DNA of 64,000 bases, taken from contig NC_088918.1 of the NCBI RefSeq assembly GCF_963576675.1, positions 49,757,501 through 49,821,500 of the forward strand. Direction: 5' to 3'. The notes below the pieces were generated by a model. It was not told the origin of the DNA, did not search any database, and saw nothing but the letters and a program-made list of their open reading frames with translations. Every line of letters starts with the position of its first letter. The stretch's first letter is position 1. The position numbers were made by a program, and so were the translations under genes. This DNA comes from Euphorbia lathyris. Its lineage: Eukaryota; Streptophyta; Magnoliopsida; Malpighiales; Euphorbiaceae. This document shows positions 1 through 10,977 of the stretch, piece by piece.

Positions 1-1669
1 ATATGTATATTCAAGTGACACAGAACATGTTATATATATATTCAAGTGACACAAAACATGCAATTCCTATACACAACCCTTTATAAACATACTCATGTCT
101 AACTAAGGCATACAACAACATCATACATGCAACCAATATAACAATATATGTACTCAACAAGTTAAAGAAATCTTCCCATATGTTGTAGGCATGAAACCAT
201 CTCTTCCATATACTTCAGCACTCTTACTATCCTTGCAAATAAAAAAAAGCAATATCTTCCCATATGTTGTAGGCATGAAACCATCTCTTTCATACACATA
301 CCCATTTCAGTCCTTGCATCATTATTTCACTTGAAAGCTCCTTTACTATGTACCTGCCACTTGGATTGTACAGTTCATGATGAAGTGAGCACGGTGATGA
401 AGTGTATGATACTATCACCACAAGCTTAGTCATAAACTTGTGTTGTTAGAATCATATAACTTCATCACCATGTTAAATACTTTTCCATAAGCATAACAAG
501 CCAAGTGACACGATACATAGTGATGGAGATTTAGTTGACCATATGACTATGCTTCACTGTGGTGACTATGTTTCATACATGCAAGCTTCATAGTAATACA
601 CATACACAACCATTGTTTATCACATACTCATGTCTGACTATTGTATACAAACGAATTCAGTACATGACAATTCCTATACACAACCCATATGTTGTAGGCA
701 TGAACATTATTTCACTCAATGAACATACATAGTATAAGAGTATGGCCAATCACAATACTCAACCAAACCGCAACATGCTTCAAACAATTCCAGTTTCCTA
801 AACAGAACATCAACATAAACTCGAATCTCTTTTACTATGTACCTGCCACTTGGATTGTACATTTCATGAAAAGTGAGCACAGTGATGAAGTGTATGGTTC
901 TAACACCACAAGCTTAGTCATAAACTTGTGGTGTTAGAACCATGTAACTTCATCACCATGTTGAATGCTTTTCCATAAGCATGCCAAGCCAAGTGACACG
1001 ATACATAGTGATGGAGATTTAGATGACTATATGACTATGTTTCACTGTACTCAAGTGACACAGAACATACTATATACGTATATTCAAGTGACACAGATGG
1101 CAACAGTTGACTATATCACTATACTTCATTGATTAAGTTATATACAAGTAGCGCTAAGCATGTTCATAAACATACTCATAGTCAGTTCTAGCTCCATAAA
1201 CAGCACATGAACCATAAGCTTCATAACAATACACATACACAACACCATGTTGAATTCTTTTCTAAGCATACCAAGCCAAGTGACACGATACATAGTGATG
1301 GAGATTTAGTTGACCATATGACTATGCCAAGCACAATACTCAAGTGACACAGAACATGTTATATGTATATTCAAGTGACACAAATAGCAACAGTTGACTA
1401 TATCACCATACTTCACTGATTAAGTTATATACAAGTAGCACTAAGCATGTTCATAAACATACTCATAGTCAGTTCTAGCTCCCTAAACAGAACATCAACC
1501 ATAAGCTTCATAGCAATACACATACACAACCATTGTTTATCACATACTCATGTCTGACTATTGTATACAAACGAATTCAGTTCATGGAAATTCCTATATA
1601 TAACCCTTTATAAAAAATACTCATGTCTGACTAAGGCATACAACAACATCATGCATGCAACCAACATAA
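1..1669. repeat. Complex AT-rich short-repeat block, left part
   Basis: No gene is supported here. The block is built from rearranged copies of a few motifs. CAAGTGACACAGAACATG-type segments occur near 13, 1052 and 1331. A segment starting CCAAGTGACACGATACATAG occurs near 489, 983 and 1275. A segment starting CACAACCATTGTTTATCAC occurs near 606 and 1524. The segment at about 61-260 recurs at 1588-1669 and continues at 2926-3070, after the solo LTR that splits it. The pattern resembles the non-coding interior or subterminal part of a DNA transposon, but I see no terminal repeats, so the class is open. Confidence 0.6.
882..956. repeat. Inverted repeat, about 30-bp arms
   Basis: The left arm is 882-912 and the right arm 925-956, around a 12-nt loop. 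The inner 19 bp (ATGGTTCTAACACCACAAG against its complement) and the outer 10 bp (GTGATGAAGT) pair perfectly, separated by a 2 versus 3 nt bulge. A degraded copy of the same hairpin lies at about 391-467. It is either the fold-back part of the local repeat family or a small transposon remnant. Confidence 0.75.
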
Positions 1670-2925
1670 TGTTAGGCACGAAAATGACTATAATTAAACA
1701 TACCATTTGTGATAAATTGGGGATGATATAGGCGTAATATTGCTTAAAAGAAGGACTAATTAGTGTTTTATGAAGATTTGAATTGTTAAAGTCAAAAAGG
1801 TTGTTATACAGCCTGTTTTGCAACAACCAAGAGGAGAAGAGCACACTTTGATCCAACGGCTAACTCTGCGTACTGATGACGGACATCGACGTTACAAGCG
1901 GGCAGGAATGGGCAGAAATGGGCGACGAAGAGCAACATGATGACAAGACCAAACGTCTCTTGAGTGTTCAAGAGTCAAAACATATTACCACCACTTTTAG
2001 AAATCTCCTATCTTTTGAACAGTCTTTCTGTTTTTGTAATATTTTAGTTTATTTTGTGTACTCTCTATCTTTTTCCCTCATATTTATATCGGTAGTAGAG
2101 GGAAAGAAAGATATACTTTTGGAGGGAGATAATTTTGGCACTGAACAATTCTAGAGAGAGAAGCTCTCTACGAAAGATATTATGACTCCTTCCATGGAGT
2201 TCTGTAGATACAACTCGGGCTGTTCACTCTTTAGCATGAGTGAGTAGTCATTTTGAACTGGTTAGGCCAGCAAGGGCTGGTTATGTAAGTCTTCTATTTT
2301 CCTTTTTATGAATGAATGATGATATATGATGTTGTGTTTGATAAAGCTTTTATTCCCATGTTATATGCATGTATCTTAGTGTAAGATGAATGATAGGGAA
2401 CTGCTTTCATCTTCATGGAACTTTTTATCAAACGTCCGATACCCGAAACAGGAATGTTAGGGGATTGTATCAAGGGTTTTCTAAACTGAAATGTTGTTTC
2501 GCTCGTAATGCAAGAAAGAACCAACATTAAGGACACTTAAGGTTGTAGTACATCTTAGAATCTTAAGAACACACGGAAGTTGACTTAAGTGAGCTTTAAA
2601 GCAGAGACCTTGACTTCACTTTATGTCATTCATGAATAAATAGGATGTTTAGAGGCTGAACGTAACCTATTCCGCTATGGCTTAACCTGTTCTATCATTT
2701 TATCATAACAAAACACATTTTCTAAGACTGAATCTTTATCATTAGTATTTCTAATCACTATATCAAATCATTTCTCAACTAAAGCAAATCACACACCATG
2801 AACACCCTATTCTGCAAAGTTTTTCTAGTAAAATTTGGTCATCAATCCCTGAGGAGATGATACTCTACTTATCATTTTATTACTTGTATCTAGTGCACTT
2901 GCTAGAGTCTGTTTTGAGGACAACA
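1670..2925 (+). mobile_element. Solo LTR, Athila-like, with CATAA target duplication
   Basis: The 1256-bp segment begins TGTTAGG and ends GACAACA, and is flanked by CATAA at 1665-1669 and 2926-2930. Removing it restores a segment that matches 130-260, so the empty site is visible in a neighbouring repeat copy. The 3' part (AATCCCTGAGGAGATG, then GTGCACTTGCTAGAGTC, about 2848-2913) resembles the R-U5 end of Athila-type LTRs, and 2217-2290 weakly matches the reverse complement of the LTR of Athila F. This puts it on the plus strand. A TATA-like TATTTATA lies near 2082. No internal retrotransposon sequence is attached, as expected after LTR-LTR recombination. Confidence 0.8.
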
Positions 2926-3690
2926 CATAACAATACATGTACTCATGACAAGTTAAAGAAATCTTCTCATATGTTGTAGGCATGAAACCATCTCTTCCAT
3001 CAGTCGTCCTATATACTTCAGCACTCTTACTATCCCTGTAAATAAAATGAGCAATATCTACCTATGTCAGCATCACCCACAATAGCATCACGAAGTATAT
3101 ATTGCCCTAGGTTAAAAAAGATAAAGACCAGAGATCTAACCTTTTCAACGATATAATAGATATCATTTCTAGCTGCTGAAATCAATATACACAAGAGTAA
3201 ATCGGATGAGGAAAAGGAATAGTAAGGAACAATTAAACTTTAATACATCCAGGAACGAAGTAAATATGGCTTACCATTACCTTATTCTGACCCAGTGAGA
3301 AAGCAACCAGTCGGAGATAGCCAAAGAGAGGGGTGAGAGAGATAAAGACGAGCTGCGCGAAACCTAGTTAGGGATTTGGAATGAGAGAGGGGTTTATATG
3401 TGAGCTGAAATTTCAGTCAAACCTATTGAGCGCGATAAATTTTGCATCAGTTTTCGTTGGTCGGGTAAGTGAAAATTTCATTGCCGCTTTTTTGTTTTCC
3501 GCAAACAATGACAGTTATTTATAACTAATGTCATCTAATGATTAAGTAAATTTTGACTTAAACGCGTGCTTTTTATAGATGATAGAGTTGTGTCATCGGA
3601 AGGCCACATTTGAATTAAGCTGATTTAAACTTACGCTTTCAGATGACAGAATTTTAATATACTGCCACGAAAAATAATCAGACGACACGA
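2926..3690. repeat. Repeat block, right part, with possible DNA-transposon-like end
   Basis: The first 145 bases (2926-3070) continue the repeat copy interrupted by the solo LTR. The rest is AT-rich and I recognise no gene. Between 3490 and 3660 there are short inverted motifs around ATGACA/TGTCAT (3507-3533, and TGTCATC near 3528, 3593 and 3640), a pattern seen in subterminal regions of CACTA-type transposons. No CACTA/TAGTG terminus is visible, so this is only a suggestion. At about 3690 the sequence switches to retrotransposon gag. Confidence 0.4.
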
Positions 3691-4352
3691 AAACAAACAT
3701 GTGATACTTCCTTGCATGAGCTTCAGGATTATCCTTGCCGGAGTAGGCTAGTATGTTCGGAATCTTAAAATGCCTATCGGTTTCCTCGGCTTCAATCCAT
3801 GCAGTAAAGGGCGATTCTCGATTGGCGAACGGATTGTGCCTAGCATTCTCCTCGTTCTGTCTGCATATCTCTGCCCTGATCTGATCCGCTATAGAACCTT
3901 GATCCCTTCTTGGACGTCTCCTACTATGAGACCTGCTTTGTTGTGAGGAAGAGGAGCTGGATCCTGATGAAGGCTCCGATGGTGACCTTCTTCCACCGCC
4001 GCCATGCCCCCTTGGTGGAGATCGTCCACCGTCACCTCGATTTGGTGGCGGGTGTTGCATGACCTGGTGAGGTGACCCAACTCGGCGTTCGTTCTCCCTT
4101 CGCTCGGGAGGTGGGGGCGATCTTCCACGCCAGGAGGATCTAGTTCGGCGTCTGTGGTGAGAACTGGATTTGGATCATCCCTTCTTATATGTCCTGGTTG
4201 GTCTCTTATGTCTGTGACCATCGCGTCCGCCTTCTAGTTGATCCAATACCGTGTTATTTTGATCCGCCAACGTTCCGATTTGTACTGGAGGAGCTCGGGA
4301 TCCGCCAATAGTGATCCCTGGGTTTGTTGTGTTCCTCGGGGGAGGTTGATTG
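3690..4352 (-). pseudogene. Gypsy A gag, C-terminal piece, decayed
   Basis: The minus-strand reading holds an arginine- and glycine-rich stretch, then SPFTAWIEAE followed by FKIPNILAYSGKDNPEAHAR (about 3715-3815). This is the conserved entry to the capsid domain of Ty3/gypsy gag proteins, probably of the Tat or Retand group. The frame coming from 5675-6134 runs on through 4352 to a stop at 4175, and the remainder is spread over two other frames, so there are at least two frameshifts. The copy ends abruptly at about 3690 where unrelated sequence begins. No protease or pol is present. The protein would be the structural Gag of the element and is certainly non-functional. Confidence 0.7.
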
Positions 4353-5674
4353 TGTTGGTCCCTTATAACGTGACAAGTTAGTTCCAAGGGGGGGATAGAA
4401 ACTATTTAAAAATTTGTCCGTTGAGGCTGACTTCTTTTCTTATGAAAAGGTTTACACAGCGTCACTAAGTAGATTCAAGACACAAGCTTAGTCAACTTGT
4501 GACTAAGTCTGCTTCTTTACTTGAGTCAGGAAATAACACTTAGAGTCTATTCCTGAACTCAGCTTCTTAGTAAACTTAACTCAGCGTGAGTTCTTTACTT
4601 AGTCAGTTTTATAGCAAGCAATATATATTAAAGGAGTTTAAGGGTTAGAAAGATGTTACTCAGCAGACTTATCCTGGTTCGGCCTCTCCGTCTACGTCCA
4701 GTCCCCGGAACTCGTTCCGAGCTTTTTGAATTCTCTACTGAGCTCTTTAAAGGTAGAGCACGAAACCTTTTACAGATAGAAGCTGAGTATAACAAGAGTA
4801 CCTTCCTCTATACCTCTACTCACTCCTATATCTACGCTGAGTACTATAACCGAGTACTCAGCCTCTCCTTTCTATTCTTCTAGAAATGATAAAGTGTTTG
4901 TCCTAAACAACGATTGCTAAGACACTTTAGATGATTGAAACTCACTCTAGACTTTTACACAAAGATTAAGAATTTGTGTAAGGTATTTGCTTTGCTTTTC
5001 TCACAGAAACTTCAAGTATGAATTTGGTCAGCGTTTCGACTAATTGAAGATCTGCATCGATTGAAGCAAATGGATGGCCTTTATATAGTGACACTTGAGG
5101 CACCTGGTTATTTCGAATTTCGAAATAACCGTTGGAGGGAAACGGCTTCCTGTCGTTGTCACTCTAGGCGTGCTCAGCGTCGTTGGCTAATAGGATTCTT
5201 GTATCTTCTGTCTTTATCAGTCTTCGGCAGAATGTTTCGACATTTAAGGAAAAGTCCATGAGACAGCTTCCTGCGCCTTCTGAACTTTTCCCAAAGTAGA
5301 AATACTTTGTCTAGAAGTTAAACATTGTCTGCCGCTGTCCAGACTGCTTTGTCGTCCAACTCAGCAGCTTCCACTTGAAGCTTTTGCCTCGAAGGCTTCT
5401 CGATCCTTCTCTTGCTGAGTCGTCGTTTTACTTGATACAGCTTCGTTTTGAACTCTTGAGCCGAATGGTCTTGATGTGTTGATTTGGGCTTGACTTCCAC
5501 TTTATGGGCCTTTGGGCTTTTTAATCTTAATGTCTTATAAACAATTAAACTCAACATTGAACAAACACATTAGTGTAATAAATCAAAGAATTTAAATTTA
5601 ATGTGTTAGAATATTTTTTATCATCACTTAAATAATTTTGTCAAATCAAAATCATGCGGAAAGGTGTTTCAACA
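4353..5674 (-). mobile_element. Copia-type solo LTR (copia B family), GATTG target duplication
   Basis: This 1322-bp LTR reads TGTTGGTCCC at its left end and GTTTCAACA at its right end. The 5-bp repeat GATTG lies at 4348-4352 and 5675-5679. Both ends match the intact LTR of copia B (50410-51436), which sets its orientation as minus. It sits inside the gag reading frame of gypsy A: without the LTR and one copy of GATTG the gag frame is continuous. No internal copia sequence remains, so this is a solo LTR. Plus-strand ORFs inside it are chance. Confidence 0.92.
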
Positions 5675-6134
5675 GATTGTTCCTACGACTTCCCTCTGGT
5701 ATATTGGAAAATAACCTTCGGTTTATTGGCAGGTTACTAGCGAGCTTTGGATTAACGATTGTCGAATCCACAGGTTGAGAGAGAAAAAATGACGAATCAC
5801 GGTAAGCATTGGGTCCAACATAGGCGTTTTGCCATTGTGATAGGGTCGGTCTTAGCGGTTGACGACGATTCAGTGAGGGAATAGTTCCTGTCGTGGGTCC
5901 ACCTACATCCTGGTTCTCTAGATAGGCCCTCAATCGACCTTCCATAACGGGTCCATGTTCTCTCCCTACGGTACCTGCGCAAATCTCCCAAAAGGATTCT
6001 AGCGACATGTCCCTTTCATCATGGACGGTTGGTGCATTGGGATCAACATGACCAGCGTTTGTAGTGGGATTAATTGATGGTGGTACAGGTGGTATTGTAG
6101 CTCCGGTTGAGGGGTTAGACCCCCCACTTGCCAT
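5675..6134 (-). pseudogene. Gypsy A gag, N-terminal piece
   Basis: A minus-strand reading frame starts with MASGGSNPST at 6134, about 60 bp downstream of the LTR end. It runs open into the solo LTR insertion at 5674. It is rich in Pro, Ser and Asn and has no recognisable fold, which is normal for the N-terminal part of Tat-like Gag proteins. The frame resumes at 4352. The start is chosen because it is the first ATG after the presumed primer-binding site. Confidence 0.6.
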
Positions 6135-6192
6135 ATTTGGGTTGTGAACTGAGTCCTTTTTGGATTAGAACTTCCACGCTCACCGCACCAAT

Positions 6193-6685
6193 TGATAATT
6201 GGTGCTGAACTCTTATTCGGAATCCTTCCCTGCGGGGGGCATCGTTGGGTTCGACGGGGGGAAGCTCCGATGCCAAAGTCAGTATATGAGAAGAGAATAA
6301 ACTGTATTGACAAAGTAGGGTTTAGGAGAGCGAGAATGTGTGTACCTCAATAGCTTGTGATGCAAGCTATTTATAGTCATGTAGTCTTAACTCCTAGTAA
6401 CTAGAAAGTCTCCATTAATGCCTCATTAATGGAAATTACTGATCTCATTCAAGTATGACTGTTAGCTCATTAATGGGTTATTAGTTGCCTTTATTGGGAA
6501 TCGGCTCAACCGCTCGACGGGCGGATCGAGGCATGATGGCGAGTCTCCCGTAGGTTTGACTGCGGATAGCGTGTGGTGGAATCTATGTGATCCGCCACTC
6601 GGATGGCTTGCTTGATACGCCATTGCTTTCCGGATCGTCCGAATACGCAGTCGTTTTGGTAAATATCCCCTTTGATCCCGTAAAT
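6193..6685 (-). mobile_element. Gypsy A LTR, truncated
   Basis: On the minus strand the LTR would end at 6193 (…CCAATTATCA). It is followed by ATTGGTGCGGTGAGCG, in the place of a primer-binding site. A TATA box, CTATAAATAG, lies on the minus strand at about 6368-6377, giving a start of transcription near 6340. The upstream end of the LTR is not present: at 6685 the sequence meets copia C, and beyond C (14731) lies copia B rather than more LTR. About 490 bp survive. I assign it to gypsy A by position only, since no second copy exists to compare with. Confidence 0.55.
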
Positions 6686-8528
6686 TGAAGGGAAATAGGC
6701 TATTGTTTGGGAGCGGAAATATAAAAATTTTAACCTTTTTCCATAACCCAAGATCCGTTAATCGTTATTTCATATAAAGAGGGATAGAAGGAAATACCTT
6801 TCGAGGAACTATCTACCGCTGCAATCGTAGTGCCCACAACTCTTACTCCGAGTTCCCGAGCACAAGACAAAAACACAATTCAAAATATGATTAGAACTCA
6901 ACCGTATGAAAGCAACCAAAATAGATTGCCTCTAATAAATCAACACAAGATCAAGGAACAAGCGAAAGAGATTAATAATCAATTGAAACGGAAGGAAGCG
7001 GTAGATGATCTCATCCTCAACAAGGGGGTCGAAATTCTCTCTCTCCAGTTGGCTAGGGTTGGCCAAAATTCTACTATAAGGGGGGTATATATAGTCTCTT
7101 GTATCTAAACCCTAGTTAGATAGAATTAGGTTACTGAAATAAGAATTTAATTCGGAATAAAATTCTTATTAGTTATTATCTATAATTATATCTAAATATA
7201 AAGATAATAATAATAATAACTTATTGATAGGATAATAATGGAAGCAATTTAATCTCATTAAACCTCCTAACTTATTTATCCTTTAATTAATTTAATTCAC
7301 AATCATAATCTAATTAGAATTGTTTAAAATCAAATTAATTTATTTATGTATTTTACATACATAAATCGCCCCCCCTAAGTACTGGGCCTTAGTGGACTCA
7401 GTTGGGCTTCCATCAATTTATTAACATCTGTTTCTCTTTTGGGCTCCAAGTCTTATGTGTGACCCATTAGGTTCTTATTGCTTCTAGCCGTATGCAACTA
7501 TTAAATTAATTTTCTCAGAATTATATTTAATCTTTGAGTTAACGGAATGAGTACGCGAAATGTGATTGGCAGATCCGAAACATTCCCCCAGAGCTATAAG
7601 AAGACAGGTTGATTTTATCGTTGACCTTTCCGTATTAGTTACAGTATAATTCGATCATTCATCAACTACATCCTTGAACTGAATCTTATGACTACGGATA
7701 TGTCAAGTCACATATAGCGAGACGTTCGTTTTACTTGTATAGACCGAGTTAACTCCAATTAGATAGGTTAAGTGAAATCTGCATTTCAAGTCTTAAGCTA
7801 TCACCTTGCAAGGATTTAGAGTCAAGTCTTCCACAAGCGATCCTTGGACGTATCTCCCATTTATCGGGAGTGACAAATGCTCAATCCAATGTATAACTAT
7901 CCTGCAATTACTTCATGTGATACCCAACGTCTGCCGTTCACACCCCAGAGTCATCTCTGTTATGGATCGTGTTACAACAGGATCAAAGCATCACATTCCA
8001 TAATCCAGAATCACTAATTAACATTCCTTTGAGTCTTAGGATTACTTATACCTATTAATACCAATGAGATGAACATGTGACAAGGATAAATCTACCCATC
8101 CTGTTATCTCAAGTTGGGTCCCCAATCCTAATGAACTCCCTTTCATCGGATCCATGCAACTGTCCAGATAACTGCATATCTAAAGCTTGTGAGATCAGCT
8201 CTCTATCTTGACAGAAGACATTGTTACATGCAAGTCTCAACAGTGATATGTCAATCCTATTTCTAAACATATTACTTGACTTAGGGTGGTTTTAAGTTTA
8301 TTAGTTTATTATAAAGTTTCGTCTCACTTCATGCTTGTATGAACACTTTATAATCACTTTAAACAAACTTAGGAATTTCCTTTTATTAGACTTATTTAGT
8401 TCTTAAAAGAGGTTGCCTTTATATAGTTATGAAACCATATCTTATGAAAACAAATGATATAAAGAACACTTCATTTACATTTAGTTCATATCCTAGAACA
8501 ATTGTCTATAGGACACTAAACCCCAACA
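6686..8528 (-). mobile_element. Copia C 3' LTR
   Basis: This 1843-bp LTR is nearly identical to 12886-14725. On the minus strand it begins TGTTGGGGTTTAGTG and ends CCCTTCA. The polypurine tract just outside it (minus strand, 8530-8541) is CCAAGTGGGAGT. A TATATATA box lies at 7086-7093 on the minus strand. Plus-strand ORFs at 6830-7108 and 7806-8003 recur in the other LTR only because the LTRs are copies, and they resemble no protein. Confidence 0.92.
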
Positions 8529-8589
8529 TACTCCCACTTGGACTAAAGCCAATTGTTTCTACAACTTATCCTAGTAGAACTTAGATGAT

Positions 8590-10154
8590 GATCATGTACT
8601 TTCTGGGCTAAGGGCTTTGTCAACGATTTGCAATGTTGTCCTCAGTAGGTACTCTTTCTATTCTCACATCTCCTCTTGCCACAATCTCTCTTACAATGTG
8701 GTATCGCTTTAGGTAATGCTTGGATGCATTATGAGACCGTGGTTCCTTTGCTTGTGTAATGGCTCCATTGTTATCACAGTACAGAGTAATGGGATTTACA
8801 ATGTCAGGCACCACACCAAGTTCTGTAATGAACTTCTTAATCCAAACCACTTCCTTTGCTGCTTCCGCAGCAACGATGTACTCTGACTCGGTCGTAGAGA
8901 AAGCTACGCTTCCCTACTTGGAACTCTTCCAACTGACTGCGCCCCCATTCAAGATAAACATGTATCCTGATTGGGATCTAAAATCGTTCTCATCTGTGAG
9001 ATGACTGGCATCTGAAAATCCTTCTATTTTCAGATCCACTTCTCCATACACTAGGAACGTGTCTTTAGTCCTTCTCAAGTACTTAAGAATGTTCTTGACG
9101 GAATTCCAATGCTCGTCTCCCGGATTACCTTGATAACGACTCGTTATGCTTAACGCGAACGCTACGTCAGGTCTAGTGCAAAGCATAGCATACATAATCG
9201 AACCGATTGCGCTGGCGTACGGGATTACAGCCATGTGTTTCTTATCATCTTCGGTTTTAGGACATTGATGATTGCTTATCTTTACTCCATGTACCATGGG
9301 TAAGTTACCTCGCTTCGATTCAAGCATGCTAAACCGCTTTAGCACCTTTTCAATGTATGTAGCCTGTGAAAGACCAAGCAGTCTTCTTGATCTATCTCTG
9401 TAGATCTTAGGTCTTTCATAGAGAAGTTACCTGATAACCATACTTTCACCGACTGTAGTAGAGCTATGTCATTTCCCATTAGTAATATATCGTCCACATA
9501 TAATATGAGAAATGCAACTGAGCTCCCACTTGCCTTCTTGTAAATGCAAGCTTCTTCGCAATTTTGTTTGAAACCAAACTGTTTTATGGTTTCGTCAAAA
9601 TGCTTGTTCCAGCTTCTCGATGCTTTCTTAAGTCCATAAATGGATCTCTGTAGTTTGCAAACCTTGTTTGCATCCTTTGATATGAAACCTTCAGGCTGCA
9701 TCATATATACATCCTCAAGCAGGTTTCCGTTTAGGAAAGCTGTTTTCACATCCATTTGCCAAATCTCATAATCGTAGTGAGCGGCAATAGCGAGCATTAT
9801 TCTGATTGATTTGGACATAGCCACATGAGAGAAAGTTTCGTCATAATCAATTCCTTATTTCTGACGATATCCTTTCGCTACTAACCTAGCTTTGTAGGTG
9901 CTAACCTTTCCATCTATGTCAGTCTTCTTCTTGAAGATCCACCTGCACCCAATGGGGTTTATCCCTTCGGGTGGATCAACCAAAGTCCACACTTGGTTGG
10001 TGTACATGGAATCCATTTCAGAATCCATGGCCTCGAGCCATGCTTTAGAATCTGGACTGATAAGAGCCTCTTCGTAGTTTTCAGGTTCGTAAAGGGAAGC
10101 ATGATTGAACTTGATGAAGTTCAAGAAGAAGAAACACGGGAACCTCATCATCAT
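8590..10154 (-). pseudogene. Copia C reverse transcriptase and RNase H, broken
   Basis: Ty1/copia RT begins near 10080 with EALISPDSKAWLEAMDSEMD and continues through WTLVDPPEGINPIGCRWIFK, MDVKTAFLNGNL and the catalytic ILYVDDILLMGND (YVDD, about 9490). RNase H follows, with LYCDNNGAI (about 8780) and the C-terminal KHYLKRYHIVRE. The chain is broken by an in-frame TAA at 9855 inside the RT, a frameshift near 9340, a stop near 8914 and a break after the final EDNIA motif. It copied the element RNA into DNA in cytoplasmic particles. It cannot do so now. Confidence 0.9.
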
Positions 10155-10169
10155 CTCCCACTAGAAAAC

Positions 10170-10607
10170 CATATCTAACTGGGAGTTCACGAACTCTTTA
10201 TGATCTACGAGTAGGTGGCACTTGAGTCTCATCCAATGGGACTGCTTCGGGTTCCTCAACTGCCTGTTGTTTCAGTCGGTGTTTCTTCTTCTTGAACTTC
10301 ATCAAGTTCAATCATGCTTCCCTTTTCTGTTTCTTCGAGAAACTCTTTCTCCAAGAAGGTTGCGTGCTTGGATACTATTACTTTCTGATCATCTGGATGA
10401 TAGAAGTAATACCCCATAGTTTCCTTAGGGTATCTAATGAAGAAACATTTATCAGATTTAGAATCTAGTTTGTCTGACGCTACGCGTTTGACAAACGCTG
10501 AACAACCTTATACTCTCATGAATGAGAATGTGGGTTTCCTACCAACGAACAATTCATATGGTGTGGAACTGGCGGATTTAGTTGGTACTCGATTTATGGT
10601 GTGCCCT
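10170..10607 (-). pseudogene. Copia C integrase C-terminal remnant
   Basis: On the minus strand, frames read STPYELFVGRKPTFSFMRV, then SDKCFFIRYPKETMGYYFY and DQKVIVSKHATFLEKEFLEE. These are the conserved C-terminal part of copia integrases and the linker to RT. At least two in-frame stops are present. The catalytic DDE core and the zinc-binding N-terminus are absent: the fragment is joined directly to the gag N-terminus at about 10608. The acidic linker near 10240-10320 leads into the RT. Confidence 0.75.
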
Positions 10608-10977
10608 CTTGCATCCTGCAATGATATAACAATTTTGATATCTCGTAGCGTTCACACCTAGTCTGTTTCCCAAACAACTCCTTTAGGTGCATGATGATGG
10701 AATAAGCATCCATTTCCTCATGTTGCCTTTGCAATTCCGGTGTCATCGATGCAAGTATGATGCATCCCGCATGATCATCATCAGCCTTGTGCTTCTGGTA
10801 AGCATCAATCTCTTCGATGGGAGCATCATCCACCTGGTTAGGGGATATCAGTGTATCAAGTACATACCCTATCTTATCGAACTTCAAAACGATTTTGAGG
10901 TTGCGATACCAGTCAGTGAAGTTTGAACCATTCAACTTGTTATCGGTAAGTATATTTTGCAGATTGGTTTTAGTCAT
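10608..10977 (-). pseudogene. Copia C gag, N-terminal two thirds
   Basis: The reading frame starts at 10977 and contains KLNGSNFTDWYRNLKIVLK and MDAYSIIMHLKELFGKQTR, typical of the UBN2-type capsid region of copia Gag proteins (FxxW…L…F pattern). After YHCRMQEGTP the similarity stops and integrase C-terminal sequence follows. The deletion removed the CCHC zinc knuckle, the protease and most of the integrase. The start is the first ATG after the leader and fits the usual MTxxNLxxIL beginning. Confidence 0.82.

Noticed and set aside
1876..2154. 92-codon ORF starting MTDIDVTSGQEW
   Set aside because: Lies wholly inside the solo LTR at 1670-2925 and has no recognisable domain.
3593..4387. Three overlapping minus-strand ORFs as separate genes
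   Set aside because: They are successive frames of one decayed gypsy gag.
4653..5557. Plus- and minus-strand ORFs of 60-80 codons
   Set aside because: All fall inside the copia solo LTR, which is non-coding.
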